From Streptomyces avermitilis MA-4680 = NBRC 14893 (lineage in GTDB: Bacteria; Actinomycetota; Actinomycetes; Streptomycetales; Streptomycetaceae), in contig NC_003155.5 in NCBI RefSeq assembly GCF_000009765.2, forward strand, positions 4,898,001 through 4,962,000: 64,000 nucleotides of DNA. The letters are read 5' to 3'. The translations under genes were made by a program, and so were the position numbers. Each line of letters opens with the position of its first letter. Positions within the stretch are counted from its first letter, which is position 1. Positions 16,331 through 23,425 of the stretch are shown here, piece after piece. The notes below the pieces were generated by a model. The model saw nothing but the letters and a program-made list of their open reading frames with translations. It made no database searches and was not told where the DNA came from.

Positions 16331-16755
16331 ATACGAGTACTGCCCGGGTCTGGGGACTGTCTTGCCCAGGTTTTCCGGAAGAGGTCAGCCGGGCCCGCCG
16401 ATGGACGCGCGACGTCCTGCGCGGCTCCCCTTTTGCGGAGGACGCCGAGCTGATCGTGAGCGAGCTCAGCGCGAACGCGATCCTCCACACGGCGAGCGGC
16501 CTGGAGTCCGGAAGCTTTCACCTGGCCGTCGCCGTCTCGGCGCAGGTGGTCGCGGTCTCGGTGACGGACGACGGAGGCACGGGCACGGCCCCCAAGGTCG
16601 GCCACCAGGCCCAGGAGCAGGACGCCGAACACGGCCGGGGTCTCGGCATGGTCAGCGCGATCGCTCACCGGGTCGTGATCCACGACAGCGACGGCGGCCA
16701 CACGGTCACCGCGGAGCTCTTCACGGACGTACGCCGAGGAGGCCACCCATGCTGA
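16321..16755 (+). CDS. HATPase_c protein (RsbW/anti-sigma-kinase-like)
   Basis: A 144-residue protein with a GHKL ATPase fold: N-box ELSANAILHT, G1 VTDDGGTG and G2 GRGLGMVSAIAHRV. It has no histidine phosphorylation domain. Proteins of this group bind ATP and may act as anti-sigma or switch kinases. AAGGAA seven bases upstream sets the ATG. It overlaps the following gene (ATGCTGA), so the two are co-translated. Its place in the rightward operon under an element operator suggests a regulatory role for the element. Confidence 0.8.
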   Translation: MHEYTSTARVWGLSCPGFPEEVSRARRWTRDVLRGSPFAEDAELIVSELSANAILHTASGLESGSFHLAVAVSAQVVAVSVTDDGGTGTAPKVGHQAQEQDAEHGRGLGMVSAIAHRVVIHDSDGGHTVTAELFTDVRRGGHPC

Positions 16756-17141
16756 GGACGACGACCAGCCCCGGCTTCTGGTGCGAGTGCTGGACGGAAA
16801 GGCTCGGCGGGCAGCAGCCGCCGGCGCTCTTCGGATCCTTCGACGCCTACTCGGCGGTCGAGGCGAACAACTGGGTGGCGACGATCCTGCGCACCATCTC
16901 ACCCGCGCTCGGCACGGCTGCTTCTCAAGAAGCGTGGACACGGCTCCACGACGACCGCATCGACACGAGACGAGCCCTCCTGCGCCGAGAGCCCTGGACG
17001 GTATCCGTCACCCACGTCAGTACACGCATCACATGGACGGTCCGACCAGCACTCTTCCTACCGATGGCACACCGTCAGCGCAAGCAACTGCCTTCGTGCG
17101 CGTACGACTTCAAGCCTCACAGGTCCCACACGACGGACTGA
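16749..17141 (+). CDS. Conserved hypothetical protein coupled to the HATPase gene
   Basis: A 130-residue protein beginning MLRTTTSPGFWCECWTERLG, with the conserved-looking stretch FDAYSAVEANNWV, then ATILRTISPAL and RRALLRREPWTVSVTH. It overlaps the HATPase gene by seven bases in another frame, which indicates coupling. I recall homologues beside similar HATPase genes in Streptomyces but no function. No catalytic motif or membrane segment is visible. Confidence 0.65.
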   Translation: MLRTTTSPGFWCECWTERLGGQQPPALFGSFDAYSAVEANNWVATILRTISPALGTAASQEAWTRLHDDRIDTRRALLRREPWTVSVTHVSTRITWTVRPALFLPMAHRQRKQLPSCAYDFKPHRSHTTD

Positions 17142-17192
17142 GTTACAACTTTCTCTACTGGTTCAAGGCGGCTCGCTCCGCTCACCGCGCGC

Positions 17193-17213
17193 GGCCCGGC
17201 CCCCGGCCGGGCC
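17193..17213. terminator. GC hairpin after the HATPase operon
   Basis: Arms ggcccggc / gccgggcc with a 5-base loop, about 50 bases after the operon end. There is no T tract. It is surrounded by a GGCTCGCTCCGCTC-type sequence that I recall in Streptomyces plasmids and elements, so it may instead belong to a replication or structural region. Confidence 0.4.
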
Positions 17214-17409
17214 TGCGCTCCTGTCTCCGCCCCGCTCCAGCCCGGCCGGCGCCCGTGCCGCGCGCACAGCAGCGAGCCGAAGGCCACGAAACTACTGCCG
17301 CATGAGAGCGGCCACGGTCAGAACGATGCCTCCGGCGGGGGATCGGCCGGCACCGGGATAGAGGGGGCGCCGTTCCCGGCTGCGGATCCGTAGGGGCGTG
17401 AGTGGGGTG

Positions 17410-17559
17410 GCTCCCATCCCGCACACCATCGACCCAGGCAGAGCCGAGCAGACGCGGCCCATGGCGTCCAGGTCGTTCGTACAGTGGCGCGCTCCACCTG
17501 GACGCCATGAACCACGCCTGCTCCACGGTGTGTGGGTCGACGGCGTACGGGATGGGAGC
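17410..17559. repeat. Large imperfect inverted repeat with 64-base arms
   Basis: The left arm 17410-17473 and right arm 17496-17559 are complementary at 51 of 64 positions, with a 22-base loop; the inner 13 bp (atggcgtccaggt / acctggacgccat) and outer 12 bp are perfect. Eight of the 13 mismatches become G-T/G-U pairs only if the minus strand folds. It is therefore a candidate structured RNA or single-strand origin of a rolling-circle element. The whole 17142-17724 stretch otherwise holds no convincing gene. Confidence 0.7.
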
Positions 17560-17582
17560 GGGGTGGCACTGGCTATAGGGCC

Positions 17583-17598
17583 ACTCGTCTAACTTCTT
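17583..17598. promoter_or_regulatory. GntR-type operator half-site, site G, upstream of the kinase
   Basis: actcgtctaacttctt carries the 9-mer ACTCGTCTA and nothing of the right arm. It lies 142 bases before the kinase GTG, in an AT-rich promoter-like stretch (17630-17720). It may place the cargo genes under the element repressor. Confidence 0.45.
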
Positions 17599-17724
17599 CC
17601 TCGCTTCGCATCCCACCACCCTCAATCACGCCCTAACCTGGTTACTCAACAAAAGAGGCAAAGATGCACATAAATAATCATCAGCAATTGATTCAGCTAC
17701 ACACCAGAGAGCCTGAGGCTAAAA

Positions 17725-18903
17725 GTGCCCGACCCTACTGAACTGATGCTGGCCGACCTCTCACAGAGGTACGAGAACATGGAAGTCTCGAACGCATTCC
17801 TGCGTCTCTACGAGAGTGACGCTCGCTTCGGTCGCGCTTTCGCTAGCATCCACGAGCGACTAAATAAGCATTTCGAATCCATAAATGACAGGGCGGAGAC
17901 GACCGGCCATTACTGGGCCGAGCAGAGCAGAGAAATGCTCGCACTCCTCAAGGAACTGAATGACTTCCTCCGGTCCCTTAAGCATGCTGGCGTGGTTGTG
18001 CACCTCGCAGAGTCCTACATGGCCGCAATGAAGAGCTGCCAGTCGTGGCTGGTGCGCAGCGGCGGCAGCGCTGTTCCAGATGATTTTGAACAGATTGAGA
18101 TAATCAAGTACGCGCCCGTTCTGTCCCGCCCGGACGCCGAGATCAAACTGAAGAAATCCACGGTGCGTCATCAGTTGCAGTTGATCGGCGAGGGGTCATA
18201 CGCGAAGGTGTTTTCATTCACAGATCCCGACTATGGAATAAAATTCGCAGTCAAGCGCGCCAATAAAGACCTGGACGACCGCGACCTATATCGATTCCGG
18301 CAAGAGTTCGACATCCTCAAGCGTTTGAGCTTCCCTTATATTGTCGAGGTTTATCAATACGATGAAACTCGAAACGAATACAAGATGGAGTTCTGTGAAT
18401 CCACTCTGCGAAACTACATCAAGAAGCGCAATAGCGAGTTGCAATTTTCATCGCGGAAGAGAATCGCCCTGCAGTTTTTGTACGGCATCAATTACATCCA
18501 CCATGAAGGTCTACTTCATCGTGATGTAAGCCTTCAGAATGTTCTAGTGAAAACCTTCAGCGGTGGGGCTGTGCTCGTTAAGCTCTCGGACTTCGGTCTC
18601 GCCAAAGATAGGAACTCCGAATACACCAGAACGAAGACGGAGATGCGAGGAACAATTCGAGACCCCCTCCTGGCTAGCTTCAAAGAATATGACGTATGCA
18701 ATGAAATATATGCGATCGGATGGGTGCTTTCTTATATATTTAGCGGTAGGGAAGCCCTGATGTCTCAAACAGACGCCCCAAGTCAGATCGTGCGAAAATG
18801 CACAGCGCATGATGTTGGCAAGAGGTACCAGAGTGTGCGTGAACTAATTGGTGATGTTGAGAAGCTGGAAGCGACTCCGGCGCCTACGGACGCGCCCGCT
18901 TGA
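17725..18903 (+). CDS. Ser/Thr protein kinase with a novel helical N-terminus
   Basis: A 392-residue protein. Residues 1-145 are predicted helical and resemble no domain I know. A Hanks-type kinase domain follows (about 150-380): glycine loop GEGSYAKV (155-162), VAIK-type K177, E194, catalytic HRD (265-267) with N272, and DFG (289-291). The APE motif after RGT (308-310) is replaced by DPLL, and E327 stands where Asp is usual, so it is atypical but probably active. Base composition is clearly lower in GC than the neighbours, a sign of transfer. GAGG upstream supports the GTG start. No membrane segment or PASTA domain is present. Confidence 0.85.
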   Translation: MPDPTELMLADLSQRYENMEVSNAFLRLYESDARFGRAFASIHERLNKHFESINDRAETTGHYWAEQSREMLALLKELNDFLRSLKHAGVVVHLAESYMAAMKSCQSWLVRSGGSAVPDDFEQIEIIKYAPVLSRPDAEIKLKKSTVRHQLQLIGEGSYAKVFSFTDPDYGIKFAVKRANKDLDDRDLYRFRQEFDILKRLSFPYIVEVYQYDETRNEYKMEFCESTLRNYIKKRNSELQFSSRKRIALQFLYGINYIHHEGLLHRDVSLQNVLVKTFSGGAVLVKLSDFGLAKDRNSEYTRTKTEMRGTIRDPLLASFKEYDVCNEIYAIGWVLSYIFSGREALMSQTDAPSQIVRKCTAHDVGKRYQSVRELIGDVEKLEATPAPTDAPA

Positions 18904-18979
18904 CGACTGATGTCAGTCAACGTTAGCGCTCTCGCTGAGAGCAGCTCCAGTCGACTCGCAGCCGAAAAATGGAGACATG

Positions 18980-19876
18980 ATGCATCGCAAGCCGTCCGCC
19001 AGAATAGCTAGCATCGGCGTGACGCGGACACAACTCGCAGTCGAGGCCGGCCTAGGTTGGCTATTTCGTGAGCAGCCGACAGAGGATTACGGCATCGACG
19101 CGCATGCCGAAGTCGTTGACGCGGAACTAGTCAGAGGCCGACTACTTGCCTTACAGATTAAGAGCGGCTCTAGCTGGTTCAGGGAACAAGGTCAAGGCGG
19201 TTGGTGGTTCCGACCAAACGCTGAACACGTGCAGTATTGGACGAATCATTCCTTGCCCGTCGCAGTAGTGCTTTACCACCCAGAGAGAGATCACTGCTAT
19301 TGGCAGCTTGTCAACCACAACACGCTCATCGAAACTACACGTGGCGGCTGGAAATTGCTGGTTCCTGACACCCAGGTGCTCGACGAGAGAGCCAGGGATG
19401 CGCTCAGCCGGGCCGCCGAGGGTGACCCCTACACACTCCGCATTCGCGAACTACAGCTTGCACGACCGTGGATGAGAATGTTGATCGAGGGAAAGCGGCT
19501 AGTGATCGACATCGAGGAGTGGGTCAACAAGACTTCGGGGCGAGGCACAATTACTCTCGGCGTAGACAACGAAGATGGTAATGACCCCGAGCAACTTGCC
19601 AGTTGGACTGTGTTTCTGGGGCTATCTAGCTACGTCGAAGTAGTTCCGAAGCTTTTCGCTTGGGCAAATGTAAGCCTACACGCCGAAACCTACGATGACG
19701 TCGAATACGATGACTATCCATACGAACGTGATGATTGGGGCGCCTTGCACCCCTACATGAACCCCTCCGGCGAGGTTGATTTCTACCGGCTAGAGCTGAC
19801 GCTGAATGAACTGGGTCGAGCCTTCCCGCTGGTGGATCTATTCGCCACGGAAGGAACAAGGCAGTTGACTGTATAG
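18980..19876 (+). CDS. DUF4365-domain protein, PD-(D/E)xK nuclease-like
   Basis: A 298-residue protein. The N-terminal DUF4365 domain (about 1-160) has GIDAHAEV followed by LLALQIKSGSSW. That is an Asp, an acidic residue and a Q-x-K, in the spacing of the PD-(D/E)xK nuclease fold seen in Mrr-like enzymes. The C-terminal half (about 165-298) is not recognised. Of the ATGATG pair, the second ATG has better spacing from GGAG. It lies 76 bases after the kinase on the same strand and also has low GC, so the two probably form a cargo module. Nuclease activity is inferred. Confidence 0.75.
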   Translation: MHRKPSARIASIGVTRTQLAVEAGLGWLFREQPTEDYGIDAHAEVVDAELVRGRLLALQIKSGSSWFREQGQGGWWFRPNAEHVQYWTNHSLPVAVVLYHPERDHCYWQLVNHNTLIETTRGGWKLLVPDTQVLDERARDALSRAAEGDPYTLRIRELQLARPWMRMLIEGKRLVIDIEEWVNKTSGRGTITLGVDNEDGNDPEQLASWTVFLGLSSYVEVVPKLFAWANVSLHAETYDDVEYDDYPYERDDWGALHPYMNPSGEVDFYRLELTLNELGRAFPLVDLFATEGTRQLTV

Positions 19877-20212
19877 AGAACGCAGCGCGCTCAGCCGCAC
19901 CAGATGAACAGCAGTTAGCCGGAGGGAAGAGCGGTCCGGCGCGCCAACCTGCACGGTGGAGCTGACAAGCAGAGAGCCGCGGGGAACCACAGTGAGCGGA
20001 GCCCAGCCAGGCGAGGCCACACGCTGGTCATTCGCCTAGGTCAGCCCTTGTTCCGGCCTCAAGTGCCCGCAGCTTCCCAAGCTGATGTTCGTCACCGCGC
20101 CTCGCGCTCTCTTGGGCCGGCGTGTGTTGGCACCGTGGCGCGTGCCCTGTTGCTGTGAGAGGTGGCGCACCCAAGAAGGTAAGGGTGCGCCGGCTCTTGG
20201 TCGGACCAGGTC
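19877..20212. other. Non-coding stretch after the DUF4365 gene
   Basis: No convincing gene is visible. It holds a short palindrome cagctt-ccc-aagctg (about 20070-20084) and the hairpin noted at 20164-20191. Confidence 0.4.
20164..20191 (-). terminator. Hairpin after the 53-residue membrane protein gene
   Basis: Arms ggcgcaccc / gggtgcgcc with a 10-base loop, 21 bases past the stop of the leftward small gene at 20213-20374. A T tract is lacking. Confidence 0.45.
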
Positions 20213-20374
20213 TTACCGCCGGACGCGCGGCAAGCTCCCGCGGAGCAGCTTGACGATCTCAATGGCTCGGCGGGCCTTGCCGTCGTCAGAGGTGAATGCT
20301 GCGAAGAGAGCGCAGATGGCGACGACCGTCGTGATCAGCAACGGCGAAAGAGCGAACAGGCACAGGAAGGACAC
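20213..20374 (-). CDS. Small membrane protein near the right end of the element
   Basis: A 53-residue ORF starting with GTG. Residues 2-27 are strongly hydrophobic (CLFALSPLLITTVVAICALF) and are followed by a basic, amphipathic tail AIEIVKLLRGSLPRVRR. A GGAG lies about 10 bases upstream. This single-span topology with a cationic cytoplasmic tail could suit a toxin-like peptide, a small regulator or a spread protein. It is not annotated from any known family. Codon bias favours this frame. Confidence 0.5.
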   Translation of the reverse strand: MSFLCLFALSPLLITTVVAICALFAAFTSDDGKARRAIEIVKLLRGSLPRVRR

Positions 20375-20625
20375 GGGGCGACAACTCCATGATGAATGGA
20401 TATGTCCCGCCGCCTACGGCTCGCCGGTCCGATCCGGCTTCGTAGTGCTGGGAATGAGTGGCTTCAGCGTCCCTGGGCTGTGTGAGGTGCGCTTGAGGCT
20501 CGGACCCGACCTCGTACCGCGCGCTTCATCGAGAAGTTTACGCGATCCCTTGAAACGGGGGGCCTGAACTTGGGGCACCACGCCCGTCGTGAGCATGGAG
20601 GCACCGCGAGGCGGGCTGAGAGGTC

Positions 20626-20650
20626 GGGGCTGGGCCGTCCCTGGGCCGTC
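20626..20650. promoter_or_regulatory. Putative integrase arm-binding site, right
   Basis: Matches 7981-8005 at 24 of 25 positions and in the same orientation, again with two ctgggccgtc half-repeats. It lies 108 bases left of the att core. The surrounding 20375-20751 holds no gene I can support. Confidence 0.6.
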
Positions 20651-20751
20651 CGACGTCGCTCGACAGTGGCCAATGACGACCAACGACGACCAGAAGGCGC
20701 ACGAGCCCACCGCCCCTGACCAGCAAAAACGCAGGTCACCAAGATCCCCGG

Positions 20752-20775
20752 CAAGACCCAGGGCAAGAAGAAGTA
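20752..20775 (+). other. attR, right attachment site
   Basis: Carries the exact 18-bp core ccagggcaagaagaagta (20758-20775) and matches attL at 23 of 24 positions. It reads as a remnant ...GKTQGKKK and stop with no upstream gene, as expected for displaced gpmA-end sequence contributed by the element. Chromosomal sequence with the original gpmA terminator follows. Confidence 0.8.
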
Positions 20776-20787
20776 GCCTGCGTGATC

Positions 20788-20829
20788 ATGCCTCCCGCCT
20801 GCGCAGACGGCGTGGGTGGGAGGCATTTT
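20788..20829 (+). terminator. Displaced native gpmA terminator
   Basis: Arms atgcctccc / gggaggcat followed by TTTT, 12 bases after the stop codon in attR. Before integration this would have stood directly behind gpmA. It may now also end the leftward SnoaL-like gene. Confidence 0.7.
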
Positions 20830-20857
20830 CGTGGCCTGGGACCAGTCTGGTCCCTCG

Positions 20858-21292
20858 TCAGGACGGGACGGCGCCGAGCTGGCGCAGTTGTGTGAGGACA
20901 TCGACGATGCCCCGGATCTCGGCGATCCGCCCGTCGGCGAAGCGGAGGATGAAGATCTCGCCGTAGGTGACGGTCTTCCCGGTGGGCGCCAAGCCCTGGT
21001 ACTCGCCCCGGTGGGTCCCGGTCACCGTGTTCCTGGAGACGACCTTGTCGCCCTCCGTGATCATCTCCTCGACGGCGACGTGGATGTCGGGGAACGCGCG
21101 CAGGAGCATCTCCCACACCCGCTTCAGGGCCTCCGCTCCCGTCGCGCCCATCGGTACCGGCGCGTGGAAGAGCACGTCCGGTGCGACGAACTCGTCGATG
21201 GCCTTCGAGATGATGTCCAGGTCGCCGCTGTTCACGGCGGAGTGAAAGCGGTTGAGCGTCGCTGTGTTGCTTGGTGCCCCGGCTGTCGACAT
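20858..21292 (-). CDS. SnoaL-like (NTF2-fold) protein
   Basis: A 144-residue protein with the SnoaL/ester-cyclase-like NTF2 fold: an N-terminal helix (NRFHSAVNSGDLDII), the FVAPDVLFHAP strand, and GDKVVSRNTVTGTHRGEYQGL with GEIFILRFADGRIAEIRG. Members include polyketide cyclases and many uncharacterised enzymes; the substrate is not predictable. AGAGGAGA upstream sets the ATG. It stands alone just outside the element. Confidence 0.85.
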   Translation of the reverse strand: MSTAGAPSNTATLNRFHSAVNSGDLDIISKAIDEFVAPDVLFHAPVPMGATGAEALKRVWEMLLRAFPDIHVAVEEMITEGDKVVSRNTVTGTHRGEYQGLAPTGKTVTYGEIFILRFADGRIAEIRGIVDVLTQLRQLGAVPS

Positions 21293-21331
21293 GCGGTCTC
21301 TCCTCTGGTCCGTGCCTTCGCCGCGTGCTGG

Positions 21332-21383
21332 ACGGCGCCTCAGCAGTACGGCGCCTCAGCAGTACCTACGGCGTCTATGCAGT
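21332..21383. repeat. 16-bp tandem repeat upstream of the SnoaL-like gene
   Basis: acggcgcctcagcagt occurs twice back to back (21332-21347, 21348-21363), then a degenerate third copy. It is in the likely promoter of the SnoaL-like gene, 40-90 bases upstream of the start. Confidence 0.6.
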
Positions 21384-21516
21384 AGGACGACACAGCCACT
21401 GGGAATGTGACACGACGCGCGGACGACGACCTGGAGCCGCTGCCATGTGCGGTGCATGGGCGTCGGTTGCCGGCGAACTCTGACACCGCTTGGCCGAACC
21501 GCCCTAAACTTCGCGG

Positions 21517-22089
21517 GTGGACTGGTTAATGGCCGCCTTGATCGGAATGGCAGGCGGCGCCTCCATGGAGGCCATCGATGTCATCAAGTCCGTCCGGTGG
21601 CACCGGAAAATGCCGTGGCAGGTCAAACCGGACACCATCGACCCGCCCCACCGCAGCCCGGATGTGAGACCTGGGGAAGAACAACTGCCGGCGCCGGGCT
21701 GGGTAGCGTATTGCATCGCCGGACTGCTTCGGCTGTTCGTGAGTGGGGCTCTGACCGGTGTCATCGCCAGCAGCCACCCACAGGTGGCAGACCCTCTCGT
21801 TTCCTTCCTCATCGGCTTGGGTGCGCTGTCGGGTGTCGAAAAGGTGGCAACGCTGGTGCCGCTGGCAGTCAAGAGCATCGGACGGGCCGCCCTGGGAAGC
21901 ACCGTGGACGCGGTGCAGGAGCAGCGGCAGATTCCACAGCAGCCACCGCAACCACCGCAGCAGGGTCACGTCGGGTCGGCCGGTCCACAGCAGGGACCCG
22001 GAACGGCCGGTTCGCTCGGACAGGGGCCGCAGCCGAACTCGGACATCCCCGCGCAACAGGACCCGACGGGCACCGGAGGTGCGCTGTGA
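21517..22089 (+). CDS. Predicted membrane protein with a Gln/Pro-rich tail
   Basis: About 190 residues. One or two hydrophobic segments occur near the N-terminus and at about 63-105 (WVAYCIAGLLRLFVSGALTG, then FLIGLGALSGV). The last 55 residues are disordered and rich in Gln, Pro and Gly. GTG 21517 or ATG 21529 could start it; neither has a strong ribosome site. It overlaps the next gene by four bases (GTGA), so the pair is an operon. I do not recognise a family. Confidence 0.6.
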   Translation: MDWLMAALIGMAGGASMEAIDVIKSVRWHRKMPWQVKPDTIDPPHRSPDVRPGEEQLPAPGWVAYCIAGLLRLFVSGALTGVIASSHPQVADPLVSFLIGLGALSGVEKVATLVPLAVKSIGRAALGSTVDAVQEQRQIPQQPPQPPQQGHVGSAGPQQGPGTAGSLGQGPQPNSDIPAQQDPTGTGGAL

Positions 22090-23093
22090 CCGTCACTGCC
22101 GAGTCCTTCGTCGGGCGCGTCATCGCCGTGTTCTCGCGCCGTTCGCCGGGCTTCCGCCCACCCTCGCCCGGCACTCCCGGCTCTCCCGGCGAGGCACACC
22201 GGACTGCGGCCGGGCTTCGTTCGGGTGTGGCCGCGACGGCCGACAGCACCGCGCCTGGCGAGGGCCCGGGCGGGGGGCAGGACGAAGGCGGATCGCAGGG
22301 ATCGCAGGGGTTGCGGCTGGCCCGGGCGACCAGTCCGTGGAAATCGACGTCCTCCCACACGCGGCTGTGGCAACGCCGTGTCCTCCTGGAACTGTTCGCG
22401 TACGTCAGGGCCGCTCACCGACACGCGGCCGGTTGCAACCTGCGACAAGAACTCGACTTCGTCCGCAGCCTTGCCGGCGACCTGGCCCTCGTACACGACG
22501 CTGCCGTCGTCCGTACGCTCGATACCGCAGTGGTGCAGAGGCTCGAATCCCTCCGCGGCACGGTCCGTGACCTCGTCCAGGATCTCGGGCAGGCTCGCGA
22601 ACTTGCTCACGAGCTGGTCCGCAATCTTCGGTCCGCTCCGAGCCCGTCCAACGACCGGAACCTCGCGCAGGTACTCGCCCGCACCCTCGACGAGATCGTC
22701 GAGGACACCCTGGCGCGCGACGTGGTGCTGGTCCGCGGCCGCGCTTCCGTCCTCCCTGCCGACCGCGACCTGATCCTCGTCCGTAACCTCGTCTTCGACC
22801 TCGTCCGCGTCCTCGACCTCGTCCTCGATCTGGCGCTGGTAAGTGATCTGGCGGAGGCACGTGACAACCTGAGCGACGCGGCCAACAACTTCATGGGCGC
22901 CGATGTCACCGATGTGGATCCCGCGGCCATGAATCTGGCCTGGATCCGCTGGAATCGAGAGACACGGTGGCCGACGCGCGAATGGGCTGACCGTATCCGC
23001 AGGGCCTCAGTGGAATCCCCGCCGGGTTCGGGCATTTTCACGGTCCTGCCCGAGCAGGAATACGGCCCCGCAGAAGTAGCGCTGGTCCACTGA
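22086..23093 (+). CDS. Leu/Asp-rich helical-repeat protein
   Basis: A 335-residue protein. A disordered Pro/Gly/Ser N-terminus (about 1-80) precedes a long helical region with repeating Leu-Asp/Arg patterns (VRDLVQDLGQARELAHELVR; LVFDLVRVLDLVLDLALVSD). The end contains NFMGADVTDVD, then RWNRETRWP and ADRIRRASVES. I recall this C-terminal signature from large Streptomyces NTPase/NACHT-type proteins, yet no NTPase is present here. It is coupled to the membrane protein upstream. A terminator follows at 23203. Confidence 0.6.
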   Translation: MTVTAESFVGRVIAVFSRRSPGFRPPSPGTPGSPGEAHRTAAGLRSGVAATADSTAPGEGPGGGQDEGGSQGSQGLRLARATSPWKSTSSHTRLWQRRVLLELFAYVRAAHRHAAGCNLRQELDFVRSLAGDLALVHDAAVVRTLDTAVVQRLESLRGTVRDLVQDLGQARELAHELVRNLRSAPSPSNDRNLAQVLARTLDEIVEDTLARDVVLVRGRASVLPADRDLILVRNLVFDLVRVLDLVLDLALVSDLAEARDNLSDAANNFMGADVTDVDPAAMNLAWIRWNRETRWPTREWADRIRRASVESPPGSGIFTVLPEQEYGPAEVALVH

Positions 23094-23202
23094 CCCACGT
23101 ACCGAACCCATGACCGGCTCGTGCGGCACAGATCAGCCCGGCAACGGCCCCTGGGTGCCCCCGGCTTCCCAAGCTGGGCTCGCTCCTTGGTTCCCTCTTG
23201 TA

Positions 23203-23229
23203 GAGCCCCAGAGCAATGTCCTGGGGCTC
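23203..23229 (+). terminator. Hairpin after the helical-repeat gene
   Basis: Perfect arms gagccccag / ctggggctc with a 9-base loop, 110 bases after the stop. The rest of 23094-23425 shows nothing I can support as a gene. Confidence 0.55.
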
Positions 23230-23425
23230 CAGGCGAGCCGATGCCGACCAGCTGAGTGGGTGGCATCGAACAGAATCGTCATCCGGCCGCCGCGGGTTCC
23301 TCGCGCACGGGCGCCCGTCCCGGTCGGTCGGCGTCGCGTCTTGTGGCCGGTCGTCGTACATCCGTGCGAAGTGCTCGTCTACCATCCCTCTTCCCGGCCG
23401 AAGGTGCTTCCTGGAGGGGTAGGAG

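Larger units (their letters stand above)
7905..20775. mobile_element. pSAM2-type integrative and conjugative element (AICE)
   Basis: The segment lies between two 18-bp direct repeats. It encodes a tyrosine integrase, a small excisionase, a RepSA-type rolling-circle initiator, spread/membrane proteins, an FtsK-like DNA translocase for double-stranded DNA transfer, and a GntR repressor divergent from a Nudix gene. This is the standard gene set of actinomycete integrative and conjugative elements. Size (12.9 kb) is within the family range. Integration is in a glycolytic gene end rather than a tRNA gene. Cargo with lower GC (kinase and DUF4365) sits at the right end. Confidence 0.9.

Noticed and set aside
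17182..17625. Protein-coding frames through the large inverted repeat
   Set aside because: Long frames exist on both strands but have no ribosome site or recognisable protein pattern. The folding signal explains the sequence better.
17725..18903. Kinase as an inactive pseudokinase
   Set aside because: The missing APE motif suggested this, but glycine loop, Lys, HRD, Asn and DFG are all present.
23038..23385. Leftward 115-residue frame opening MVDEHFARMYDD
   Set aside because: Its later half runs antisense through the preceding gene and its terminator, and ribosome-site spacing is poor.
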